A stretch of DNA of 64,000 bases from Shewanella sp. UCD-KL12 (GTDB taxonomy: Bacteria > Pseudomonadota > Gammaproteobacteria > Enterobacterales > Shewanellaceae), in the NCBI RefSeq assembly GCF_001957125.1, contig NZ_MPHJ01000014.1:1-64000 (forward strand), written 5' to 3'. Below are positions 10,243 through 19,294 of the stretch, in pieces; positions within the stretch are counted from its first letter, which is position 1, and each line of letters starts with the position of its first letter. A program made the position numbers and the translations under genes. The notes beneath the pieces were generated by a model, which had not been told where the DNA came from, did no database searches, and worked only from the letters and a program-made list of their open reading frames with translations.

Positions 10243-11712
10243 TTAAACCTTTTCTAAATCAATTCCTGACAATTCAAAACCCAATTTTGACTGTGCTAAT
10301 AATTTAGATACTGCACCAATATTTCCAGCGCCTTGCGTTAAGAGCAGGTCACCTTCTTGTAGTACATCTGGTAGCAAGTTAACTAACTGCTCAACTCCAG
10401 CAGCAAAAATAGGATCTAGCTGCCCACGCTGTCTGATAGAACGGCATAATGCTCGACTATCTGCACCTGGCACTGGCGCCTCTCCCGCAGCATATACATC
10501 GAGTAAAATGAGGCAGTCAACTTGAGACAGCACCTCTACAAAATCTTCATATAGATCCCGTGTTCGGCTATAGCGATGGGGCTGATATATCATCACTAGT
10601 CGTTTATCAGGCCAGCCTAACTTCGCCGCTTTGATAGTCGCAGCAACTTCGCTAGGATGATGTCCATAATCATCAACTAACATCACTTCGCCTTTATCAG
10701 TCACAAAGCTACCTAGTTGCTGAAAGCGGCGCCCAATTCCTTGGAACTCAGCCAAGGCACGGACTATCGCTTCATCTTCAATCTCATCTTCTGTCGCGAC
10801 TGCAATTGCAGCGAGCGCATTTAAAACGTTGTGCTCGCCAGGTAGGTTAACGACAACTTGAATATCTTCTACGCCTTCACGCCTAAGCGTAAACTGGCTG
10901 CTATAACCTTTCTGCTCAAAATTCAGAGCGCGAATATCGGCATCTTCACTGAAGCCGTAAGTCACAATTTTTCGGCCAACATTCGGCAGTAACTCACGGT
11001 TCACAGGATCATCAATGCACATCACTGCGACACCATAAAATGGCAAGTTGTGTAGAAAATCGATAAAAGTTGATTTTAACTTTTCAAAATCTCCACCATA
11101 TGTATCCATATGGTCTGCTTCGATATTCGTAACCACACTAACCATTGGCTGCAGATGTAAGAAACTTGCATCACTCTCATCGGCTTCAGCAATTAAGTAA
11201 CGGCTGTGCCCCAGTCTTGCGTTGGTTCCAGCGCTATTGAGTAAGCCACCAATGACAAAGGTAGGATCACGTTCTGCCTGACCATAAACACTAGCAATTA
11301 GGCTGGTAGTCGTTGTTTTTCCGTGAGTTCCAGCCACAGCAACGCCATGACGGTAACGCATTAACTCTGCGAGCATCTCAGCGCGTTGTACTATCGGGAT
11401 CCGAAGCTCTTTGGCAGCGATTATCTCTGGGTTTTCTTGATTAATGGCAGTAGAAACAACCACGACATCTGCACCATGTATCTGTTCAGCTTTATGACCA
11501 ATATGGATCTGAGCGCCTAACGATCTTAATCTTTCAGTTACTGTATTTTCAGCGATATCAGAGCCTGAAAGGCGATATCCCTCATTGACTAGAACCTCAG
11601 CAATCCCTCCCATACCAGCGCCGCCGATACCGATAAAATAGATATGCTTAACCCGCCTCATCTCGGGGATAATGCTTCTTAACTGTGAATATTTCTCTTT
11701 GTTCTTACTCAT
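10243..11712 (-). CDS. murC: UDP-N-acetylmuramate--L-alanine ligase MurC
   Basis: ATP-dependent ligase adding L-Ala to UDP-MurNAc, the first step of stem-peptide synthesis. It has an N-terminal Rossmann motif FIGIGGAGMGGIAEVL (about residues 26-41), the ATP-binding GTHGKT at 128-133, and the Mur-ligase motifs EADESDASFL and YGHHPSEVAATI. Length is 489 residues. It sits between murG (1 bp apart) and ftsQ (132-bp gap). Confidence 0.98.
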   Translation of the reverse strand: MSKNKEKYSQLRSIIPEMRRVKHIYFIGIGGAGMGGIAEVLVNEGYRLSGSDIAENTVTERLRSLGAQIHIGHKAEQIHGADVVVVSTAINQENPEIIAAKELRIPIVQRAEMLAELMRYRHGVAVAGTHGKTTTTSLIASVYGQAERDPTFVIGGLLNSAGTNARLGHSRYLIAEADESDASFLHLQPMVSVVTNIEADHMDTYGGDFEKLKSTFIDFLHNLPFYGVAVMCIDDPVNRELLPNVGRKIVTYGFSEDADIRALNFEQKGYSSQFTLRREGVEDIQVVVNLPGEHNVLNALAAIAVATEDEIEDEAIVRALAEFQGIGRRFQQLGSFVTDKGEVMLVDDYGHHPSEVAATIKAAKLGWPDKRLVMIYQPHRYSRTRDLYEDFVEVLSQVDCLILLDVYAAGEAPVPGADSRALCRSIRQRGQLDPIFAAGVEQLVNLLPDVLQEGDLLLTQGAGNIGAVSKLLAQSKLGFELSGIDLEKV

Positions 11713-11713
11713 C

Positions 11714-12811
11714 TCAATCCTTCTGCGCTAATTCGATACAGACGTCAGCCACTTTCTCAGTCGCATCTATAACCGCTACATCTTTAGCTCTTTGCCCCAT
11801 ACGACAGAGCTCTGCTCTATCAGAGGCTAAAATTTGTAATTTTCCAATTAGCTTGTCGGCACTTAGAATGGTCTGCGGTAACAAAAATGCACCGCCCGCA
11901 TTAACTAGTACTTGTGCATTCTTAGTTTGGTGATCATCTACCGCATGAGGGTAAGGCACTAAAAGGCTTGGCAGACCAACTGCAGCAACCTCAGATACCG
12001 TCAATGCACCTGCACGGCACAAGACCACGTCAGCCCAGTGGTAAGCCGCCTCCATGTCGTCAATAAACTCTGCAACCTTTACGCTGCCATCTTGACCCAA
12101 ATGCTGATATTCGCCTTTAACAGATTGTAAGTTTCCCTTACCGACTTGATGCCATACCGTAATTGAATGTGTCTTGCTAACAACATCAGTGACTCCTGGC
12201 ATAAGGTCATTAAAAACTTTTGCTCCTAAGCTGCCACCGACCACCAATACTTTCAGGGCCGTGTCATCGCACTCTTGCTTAGCTACATCGCCAAGCGCAA
12301 CTAACTCTTTACGTATAGGGTTACCAACAACCTGAGCATCAACCTGATCAAACGTGCCTTCAAACGCACAAAGCACTCTGCTGGCTAAACGAGACAACAG
12401 CTTGTTTGTCATCCCTGGGATTGCATTTTGCTCATGTAACACTAGCGGTATGCCAGATAGCTTTGCAGCGACACCTCCCGGCCCACTCGCAAAACCGCCC
12501 ATGCCAAGCACAACATCAGGCTTAAACTCATTGATCACTTCACGGGCTTGCATCACTGAGCGCATAATTTTAAAGGGAGCAGCTAGTTTGCGCACTATGC
12601 CATTGCCCCTTACACCTTTGATATCGATAAAATCGATATCAAAGCCATGCTGTGGAACTAGCCTCGCTTCCATTCTCTCAGCAGTTCCTAACCAACGTAC
12701 CTTCCAGCCCTGCAGGCTTAGAAATTTAGCGACGGCTAACGCTGGGAAAACATGCCCGCCTGTACCGCCCGCCATAATCAAAATACGTTTTTCCACTGAG
12801 ACACTTGTCAT
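11714..12811 (-). CDS. murG: UDP-N-acetylglucosamine--undecaprenyl-PP-MurNAc-pentapeptide transferase MurG
   Basis: GT-B glycosyltransferase that adds GlcNAc to lipid I to make lipid II at the inner face of the membrane. It has the N-terminal GGTGGHVFPALAVA loop (15-28), a central LGMGGFASGPGG and the donor-binding segment CRAGALTVSEVAAVGLPSLL. Length is 365 residues. Its ATG overlaps the ftsW stop by four bases (ATGA), so the two are translationally coupled. Confidence 0.98.
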   Translation of the reverse strand: MTSVSVEKRILIMAGGTGGHVFPALAVAKFLSLQGWKVRWLGTAERMEARLVPQHGFDIDFIDIKGVRGNGIVRKLAAPFKIMRSVMQAREVINEFKPDVVLGMGGFASGPGGVAAKLSGIPLVLHEQNAIPGMTNKLLSRLASRVLCAFEGTFDQVDAQVVGNPIRKELVALGDVAKQECDDTALKVLVVGGSLGAKVFNDLMPGVTDVVSKTHSITVWHQVGKGNLQSVKGEYQHLGQDGSVKVAEFIDDMEAAYHWADVVLCRAGALTVSEVAAVGLPSLLVPYPHAVDDHQTKNAQVLVNAGGAFLLPQTILSADKLIGKLQILASDRAELCRMGQRAKDVAVIDATEKVADVCIELAQKD

Positions 12812-14025
12812 TTATTTTTGTTTCCTTGAATGGCCTGAATACAGCTCAATCGCCGCTCATGATCGATTCTAATCAAGATCATCGCCGCTGCAGTCATTAC
12901 CCATAAACTACTACCACCATAACTAATAAAGGGTAATGTCAGCCCTTTAGTGGGAAGAATACCGATACTTGCCCCAACGTTGACAACGGTCTGAAAACAG
13001 ATCCAAATTCCAATTGAGTAAGCCAAATAACCTTCAAAAGCTTTATCTATCTTAATGCACAAATTTCCTAGTTTTATCGCTCTTAAAGAGATAAAAAACA
13101 GTACAGATAAAACCAAAATGATACCGATAAAACCAAGCTCTTCACCAATAACAGCGAAGATGAAATCGGTATGAGCTTCAGGTAAATATTCCAATTTCTG
13201 AATACTATTACCTAGCCCTTGCCCGAACCAATCTCCTCTGCCATAAGCCATTAAAGACTGAGTTAACTGATAGCCACTGCCAAAAGGATCTTGCCAGGGG
13301 TCTAAAAATGAAGTCACACGCCGCATTCGATAGGGTTCTAATAGTACCAATGCAACAAATGCCCCCACACCAGTCAAAATCAAGGCAAAAAAATCAAACA
13401 AACGCGCACCGGCTAAAAATAGCAGGCCGACGGTGCCGACAAACAATACAACCACTGTGCCTAAATCTGGTTGCATCAAGATTAAGAACGCATAGACAGC
13501 GAATACGCCAATGGGTTTATAAAACCCTTTAGCATTATCTCTTATCTCTTCATGTCGCCGTACTAGATAACCAGCCATATAGATAGCAAATGCAAATTTA
13601 GCCACCTCGGCGACCTGTATTCTAATAGGCCCGATACTCAACCAGCGTGTCGCCCCGTTTACAGTTGTCCCAACGAGTAAAACTGCCACTAACATGATAC
13701 CCACAACTAAGAGGAGGAGCGGGCTCAACTGTTGCCAACGACTCATCTCAATCTGCAGTACAACCGCGGCGATAATCACACAACCTATGATGTATGCAGC
13801 ATGTCTAACTACAAAGTGAAATGGGTTCCCCGTTAAACTTTGCGCCTCAGGCATAGAGGCAGACATAACCATGACAAAACCAAAGGCTATCAGTGAGAGG
13901 ATTGAAAACAATAAAGCACGGTCATACAGTTGCATACCTGGTGCTTCAGTTTCTTTAAACAAGTTAGGCCACCGCCAAGTAACGGCAGAGCCAAACAAGT
14001 TAAGTTGCCTCTCAGGGCTAGACAT
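12808..14025 (-). CDS. ftsW: SEDS-family peptidoglycan glycosyltransferase FtsW
   Basis: Polytopic membrane protein that polymerises septal glycan together with FtsI. At 405 residues it has about ten hydrophobic segments starting near residue 35. The SEDS signatures are present: FAIYMAGYLVRR, LEYLPEAHTDFIFAVIGEELG and GLTLPFISYGGSS near the C-terminus. It overlaps murD by 8 bp at its start and murG by 4 bp at its end. Confidence 0.98.
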   Translation of the reverse strand: MSSPERQLNLFGSAVTWRWPNLFKETEAPGMQLYDRALLFSILSLIAFGFVMVMSASMPEAQSLTGNPFHFVVRHAAYIIGCVIIAAVVLQIEMSRWQQLSPLLLLVVGIMLVAVLLVGTTVNGATRWLSIGPIRIQVAEVAKFAFAIYMAGYLVRRHEEIRDNAKGFYKPIGVFAVYAFLILMQPDLGTVVVLFVGTVGLLFLAGARLFDFFALILTGVGAFVALVLLEPYRMRRVTSFLDPWQDPFGSGYQLTQSLMAYGRGDWFGQGLGNSIQKLEYLPEAHTDFIFAVIGEELGFIGIILVLSVLFFISLRAIKLGNLCIKIDKAFEGYLAYSIGIWICFQTVVNVGASIGILPTKGLTLPFISYGGSSLWVMTAAAMILIRIDHERRLSCIQAIQGNKNK

Positions 14026-15364
14026 TGACTAATGCCTCTGCATCTTGCTCAACCCCTAAAGATTGAACACACAAGCGGAAGTCATCCCCTCTTGCCATAA
14101 AATTTTTGTACATGTCTAAGCTGGCACATGCTGGCGACAAAAGGACGATATCTCCATCAGTCGCAATCTTAGCCGCTTGATTTACAGCATCAACCATGGA
14201 CTCGACGTTAATTGCCCCCTCTTTGAGTGACGCTATTTTATCGCCATCTTTACCAAGGGTAATAAGCGTACTAACCTCAGCAACCACTGAAGATAAAGGA
14301 TTAAAGTCAGCCCCTTTCCCATCGCCCCCTGCGATCAAAATTATTTTTCCTTGATGCTCTCTTAACCCTTCAATCGCAGCGACTGTTGCACCAACATTGG
14401 TGGCTTTAGAATCATTGACATAGGAAACGCCACCTCTTACTGCTACCAACTCACAGCGATGAGCTAATCCAGTAAAGGTTTTAGCCACTTCAATCATCGC
14501 CTCCTTTCCTATACCAGCCTGATAAGCAAGCGCCATTGCAGCGATAAGGTTAGCGTGATTATGACTACCAACCAGTGCGACCTCCTGCAAAGCGATCACC
14601 TCAGTCAATCCATGAACGATAGCGCCATTGCTTACGCCCCACTCGTCATTAACAGGCGAAGTTAAACCAAAGCTGTTTTGGTTCATAGGATCGTTAGGCA
14701 AGGTAAGCAGATCTTCCCGATTAAACAGGGCCAACTTACTTTGGCTATATATGGCAAGCTTGGCTTGTCGATACGCCTCTAAATCGCTGTAGCGATCCAT
14801 ATGATCTTCGCTAATATTCAAACAAGTAGCAGCGATGCAATTAAGAGTATGTGTTGTCTCTAATTGGAAACTTGATAGCTCGAGAATAAATAGCTCAATA
14901 TTCTGGTTAAGCAGTGTGAGTGCTGGAATACCAATATTGCCACCAACTGCATAGCTAATGCCTGCAGCTTTCGCCATCTCTCCCACCAGAGTTGTCACTG
15001 TCGATTTACCATTAGACCCAGTGATACCAATTACGCATGGCTCTCTATCTTTCATCGCTCGAGCAAACAACTCGACATCGCCAATGACATCAATTTCCAT
15101 ATCAATTGCAGCACGGATCTCAGGTGTATCGACAGCAATACCTGGGCTCACAATGATTTGGCTAGCTTGCACTAAATATCGACAATCGAACCCGCCTGTG
15201 ATCAAGTTAACCTGCGGAAACTCTTCAGCTAACTGTTGGGCACCTGGCGGGTTATCACGACTATCCATAACAAGCGGCGTGATACCTTGGCCACACAAAT
15301 AACGCACAACAGAGAGCCCAGTGGCTCCCAAACCTAAAATCAGGTGCGAATTGTGTCGTTGCAT
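14018..15364 (-). CDS. murD: UDP-N-acetylmuramoyl-L-alanine--D-glutamate ligase MurD
   Basis: Adds D-Glu to the peptidoglycan precursor. The ATG at 15364 (MQRHNSHLILGLGATGLSVV, 448 residues) is chosen because it places the Rossmann loop at the N-terminus and does not overlap mraY, whereas the open frame extends 21 codons further. The ATP-binding GSNGKST lies near residues 116-122. The motifs LELSSFQLE and YVNDSKATN are typical of MurD. Confidence 0.97.
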   Translation of the reverse strand: MQRHNSHLILGLGATGLSVVRYLCGQGITPLVMDSRDNPPGAQQLAEEFPQVNLITGGFDCRYLVQASQIIVSPGIAVDTPEIRAAIDMEIDVIGDVELFARAMKDREPCVIGITGSNGKSTVTTLVGEMAKAAGISYAVGGNIGIPALTLLNQNIELFILELSSFQLETTHTLNCIAATCLNISEDHMDRYSDLEAYRQAKLAIYSQSKLALFNREDLLTLPNDPMNQNSFGLTSPVNDEWGVSNGAIVHGLTEVIALQEVALVGSHNHANLIAAMALAYQAGIGKEAMIEVAKTFTGLAHRCELVAVRGGVSYVNDSKATNVGATVAAIEGLREHQGKIILIAGGDGKGADFNPLSSVVAEVSTLITLGKDGDKIASLKEGAINVESMVDAVNQAAKIATDGDIVLLSPACASLDMYKNFMARGDDFRLCVQSLGVEQDAEALVNV

Positions 15365-15369
15365 ATTAA

Positions 15370-16452
15370 TTACCTTAACTTCAGCGTAGCTAGACCAAGC
15401 AACACTAGAAACAGTGAGATAATCCAAAATCGCACTATCACTCTCGGCTCAGGCCAACCCTTCAATTCATAGTGATGATGTATCGGAGCCATTCGGAATA
15501 TTCTCTGGCCACGTAACTTATATGAGCCGACCTGCAATATGACCGACACAGTCTCCATCACAAACACACCACCCATGATCACTAGCAAGATCTCTTGACG
15601 AACGAGTACAGCAATAGCACCGAGTGCAGCCCCTAAAGACAGGGAACCAACATCCCCCATAAACACTTGGGCTGGATACGTGTTAAACCATAAAAAGCCG
15701 AGACCGGCACCAACGATTGCAGTACAGACTATCACCAACTCTCCGGCCCCTGGCAGGTATGGCAAGTGAAGATAGTTAGCAAACTGCACATGACCCGATA
15801 GGTAGGCGATCAAAGCAAATGCCGCTGCAACCATGACAGTTGGCATAATTGCTAGCCCATCTAAGCCATCAGTTAAGTTAACAGCGTTACTCGATCCAAC
15901 GATGGTAAAGTAGACCAAAACAATAAAAAACAGACCCAGTTGCGGCATTATGTCTTTGAAGAAAGGCACCACAAGTTGCGTCTCACCCGCTAAATCAGCC
16001 GATGCATATAAATAGAATGCAATCACTAAGGCAGCTAAAGACTGTAGAATATATTTCCACTTAGCAATCAATCCCTTGGTATCTTTTCTAACGACTTTTC
16101 GATAGTCATCAATAAAACCTATCAAGCCAAAACTAGCCAGCACAAATAGGACTACCCACACATAGCGACTACCAAGATCTCCCCACAAGAGCACACTGAT
16201 AAAGATACCCGCTAAGATGAGCAAACCTCCCATCGTCGGTGTACCGCGCTTACTAAAGTGAGACTCTGGACCATCATTTCGAACAACTTGCCCGATCTGC
16301 AACAACTGCAGCCGCTCAATCATCTTTGGTCCACACCAAAGACTAAACACTAATGCTGTCATCAGGCCTAAAATAGCCCTGAATGTGACATAAGAAAAAA
16401 CGTTAAACCCAGAGTAAAACTGAGTTAAATACTCCGCCAGATAGACCAGCAT
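15370..16452 (-). CDS. mraY: Phospho-N-acetylmuramoyl-pentapeptide-transferase MraY
   Basis: Integral membrane enzyme that transfers phospho-MurNAc-pentapeptide to undecaprenyl phosphate, forming lipid I. At 360 residues it has about ten hydrophobic segments. Catalytic motifs are visible: IGFIDDYRKV (Asp pair), NLTDGLDGLA, FMGDVGSLSLGA and PIHHHYELKGWPE. It overlaps the murF stop by one base. Confidence 0.98.
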   Translation of the reverse strand: MLVYLAEYLTQFYSGFNVFSYVTFRAILGLMTALVFSLWCGPKMIERLQLLQIGQVVRNDGPESHFSKRGTPTMGGLLILAGIFISVLLWGDLGSRYVWVVLFVLASFGLIGFIDDYRKVVRKDTKGLIAKWKYILQSLAALVIAFYLYASADLAGETQLVVPFFKDIMPQLGLFFIVLVYFTIVGSSNAVNLTDGLDGLAIMPTVMVAAAFALIAYLSGHVQFANYLHLPYLPGAGELVIVCTAIVGAGLGFLWFNTYPAQVFMGDVGSLSLGAALGAIAVLVRQEILLVIMGGVFVMETVSVILQVGSYKLRGQRIFRMAPIHHHYELKGWPEPRVIVRFWIISLFLVLLGLATLKLR

Positions 16453-17819
16453 TAAACAAACTCCCCGCGCCCGTAGGCAAGTACTAAAGCTTCGACCACG
16501 CGCTCCATTTTGGCGCTACGCGATCCTTTAACTAAAACAGTGACATCGCCGTGCTGCTGTTTAATGTTCTCGATTAGGTTTTCAACTAACTGTTCTAGGC
16601 TCAAATGGCTTTGACTACCAAATGCCTGACTGGCGTTACGACTTAGTTCACCTAAGGTCAACAGGGCATCTAAGCCTCTGCTTTTCGCCAATTCACCTAG
16701 CTCAGAATGCAAAAGGGATGCATTGTCGCCTAATTCTCCCAAATCACCCAGCACTAAACAGCGATAACCCTCAATTTCTTGAAGCCAATCAATCGCTGCA
16801 GTAACTGAGGCTGGGTTTGCGTTATAACTATCATCAATAACACGCACTCGACCCAATTGAGTCGGCTGCATTCTACCTTTGACAGGCACAAGAAGTGAGA
16901 AGCCTAATTTAATTTCATCTAGCGTTAATCCTAAAGATAAGCAGATAGCCGTTGCCGCTAATGCATTATTCACCTGATGACGACCAGATAAAGGTAGCTC
17001 GACAAGCCTACTGTCATCTAAATATGACAATTTAAAGCGATAGCATCCCAAAGAATCGGCAACTAATTCAGAGCCTTGAACATCTGCCAGAGAATCAATG
17101 CCGAAACTAAGTTGCTTATAGTTAGCCGATGCATCTCTCATTACAGCAGCAAACTTATCATCAGCGTTGATCACTGCAGTCCCGTTTGAGGCTAAATGAT
17201 TAAAAATCTCAGATTTTGCATTGGCAACCCCCTCTAAAGAGCCAAAGCCCTCCAGATGCGCTGAGGCAACATTATTCACCATAGCGACCTGTGGTTTAAC
17301 CAAGGAGGAGGTGTAATCAATCTCTCCCTGATGGTTTGCACCTAGCTCAAAGACACCAATTTCATCATCACTCTCTAAACGCAACAATGTCAGTGGTACA
17401 CCAATTTCATTATTAAAGTTACCAGCGGTATACAGCACCTTATGATGTTGAGCCAAAATGGTTGCAACCATCTCTTTTACACTTGTCTTGCCATTTGACC
17501 CCGTAAGCGCAACCGCTTTCGGATTGATCAACTCACGTAGATACGCCCCAATTTCTCCCATGGCTTTTTGTGTATCAGTCACAATCAACTGTGGAATGCT
17601 CAAGGGAAGTTGGTGGTCGACAAGCAATGCGGTAGCACCGTTATTCAATGCTGTTTCAGCAAAATTATGCCCATCAAAACGCTCACCTTTTAGAGCAACA
17701 AACAGGGTCTGAGCAGAGATAGCGCGACTGTCGCTAGATACATGACAAATTTCTTTATCTGCCCCTACTAGACGAGCATTCAGACGTTGCGATAAAACAG
17801 CTAGGCTTAATGGGATCAT
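16452..17819 (-). CDS. murF: UDP-MurNAc-tripeptide--D-alanyl-D-alanine ligase MurF
   Basis: Adds the D-Ala-D-Ala dipeptide to the cytoplasmic precursor. It has the ATP-binding TGSNGKT at 106-112, FELGANHQGEIDYT and VIDDSYNANPASV motifs, and the standard three-domain Mur layout in 455 residues. It overlaps murE by four bases. Its dipeptide substrate needs a Ddl enzyme that is not encoded in this cluster. Confidence 0.98.
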   Translation of the reverse strand: MIPLSLAVLSQRLNARLVGADKEICHVSSDSRAISAQTLFVALKGERFDGHNFAETALNNGATALLVDHQLPLSIPQLIVTDTQKAMGEIGAYLRELINPKAVALTGSNGKTSVKEMVATILAQHHKVLYTAGNFNNEIGVPLTLLRLESDDEIGVFELGANHQGEIDYTSSLVKPQVAMVNNVASAHLEGFGSLEGVANAKSEIFNHLASNGTAVINADDKFAAVMRDASANYKQLSFGIDSLADVQGSELVADSLGCYRFKLSYLDDSRLVELPLSGRHQVNNALAATAICLSLGLTLDEIKLGFSLLVPVKGRMQPTQLGRVRVIDDSYNANPASVTAAIDWLQEIEGYRCLVLGDLGELGDNASLLHSELGELAKSRGLDALLTLGELSRNASQAFGSQSHLSLEQLVENLIENIKQQHGDVTVLVKGSRSAKMERVVEALVLAYGRGEFV

Positions 17820-19294
17820 TTCAGCTCTCCAACCAAGGATTGAGCCAATGCTCTTTCATCATAATGTATTCTTGTTCCAGCAATCTCCTGATAGGTCTCA
17901 TGCCCTTTGCCTGCCAAGAGGACGAGATCTCCGGGCTTTGCCAGTTCAACCACTTCTCTAATGGCATCTTCACGACTCACCATGCTAAGTGCATCTTCTG
18001 GCTGCTTTAAGCCGGCTATAATCTCACTAATGATTGCATTTGGGTCTTCACTTCTGGCATTGTCACTCGTTATCATTAACTTATCAGCAAACGATTCAGC
18101 TGCCTGAGCCATTAGCGGACGCTTACCTTTATCACGATCGCCGCCACAGCCAAACAGACACCATAACCTTTTTTCGCAATGCCCTCGTAAAGCTTTTAGA
18201 GCCTGTTCGAGTGCATCAGGAGTATGGGCATAATCAACAACAATCGTCACACATCTTTCGGTAGTAAATCGCTCCATTCGTCCAGCCACTGGCTTTAATT
18301 GAGGCACAAGGCCTGCTAGCTCAGCCATATCATAACCAAGCAAATAGAGAGACCCGAGAGCAGCGATTAAATTGGAAAGGTTAAACTCACCTAATAGCGG
18401 CGATTCTATTTGTTGATGCCCTTCAGGCCATACTAACCTTGTACTCATACCAAGATGATGCTGAAGGTTACCTTGGGTATAAATATCAGCCTGCTCGATG
18501 CCATCAGGCTGAATACTGAAGCTTAAAAGCTGATTCGATTCATCATCTGATAGCCACTGCTTACCTAAATCATCATCAAAATTGATCAAGCCTTTGTGCA
18601 GTGATGGAAAATTAAATAACCTTCTCTTTGCATCTCCATAAGCCTGCATCGTACCGTGATAATCTAAATGGTCGCGGCTAAGGTTTGTAAAGACAGCAAC
18701 ATCAAATGGTACAGCTTCAACTCGCCCTTGAACTAAGCCATGGCTGGAGACTTCCATAGCACATAGATCAGCACCTTGTTGATTAAAGTCCTGCAGCTGT
18801 GAAGCGATAGTAATCGCATCTGCTGTGGTATTACCACTATCGACTAGATTGCCCCACAAACCATTTCCTAGCGTACCCATTAGTGATGCTTGCTTCCCCA
18901 CAAGTGAAACCAACTGCGCCATTAACTGAGTAATTGAGGTTTTACCATTGGTGCCCGTGACGCCAACTAGCTTAAGCCTATCAATGCTTAATGGATAAGC
19001 TTGTGCACCGATTGCAGATAACTGTCTAGTAAGCTGAAAAAACTGGATAAGGGGGGAACCACAGGAGCTAAGATTCACTTGACCATGCTCAGATGGCTCA
19101 TCAGTGTGAACCAGCGCTGCAACTGCACCTTGCTGAAAAGCAACATCGATATATTTGCGGCCATCCACAAGATGCCCCGGCACGGCAACAAAAAGATCGC
19201 CAGCTGTGATAACCCTACTGTCTAGTGAGATGTTATTAAAATTATCTTGCCCTGAGTAATGAAACCAGGGCAGTAAAAGATCACTCAATCGCAT
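17816..19294 (-). CDS. murE: UDP-MurNAc-L-Ala-D-Glu--meso-diaminopimelate ligase MurE
   Basis: Adds meso-DAP to the stem peptide. The ATP-binding TGTNGKTS lies at 113-120. The substrate-selecting segment reads SDNARSEDP where E. coli has DNPR; the Arg that contacts meso-DAP is retained, so DAP specificity is expected. Length is 492 residues. It overlaps the ftsI stop by one base. Confidence 0.97.
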   Translation of the reverse strand: MRLSDLLLPWFHYSGQDNFNNISLDSRVITAGDLFVAVPGHLVDGRKYIDVAFQQGAVAALVHTDEPSEHGQVNLSSCGSPLIQFFQLTRQLSAIGAQAYPLSIDRLKLVGVTGTNGKTSITQLMAQLVSLVGKQASLMGTLGNGLWGNLVDSGNTTADAITIASQLQDFNQQGADLCAMEVSSHGLVQGRVEAVPFDVAVFTNLSRDHLDYHGTMQAYGDAKRRLFNFPSLHKGLINFDDDLGKQWLSDDESNQLLSFSIQPDGIEQADIYTQGNLQHHLGMSTRLVWPEGHQQIESPLLGEFNLSNLIAALGSLYLLGYDMAELAGLVPQLKPVAGRMERFTTERCVTIVVDYAHTPDALEQALKALRGHCEKRLWCLFGCGGDRDKGKRPLMAQAAESFADKLMITSDNARSEDPNAIISEIIAGLKQPEDALSMVSREDAIREVVELAKPGDLVLLAGKGHETYQEIAGTRIHYDERALAQSLVGELK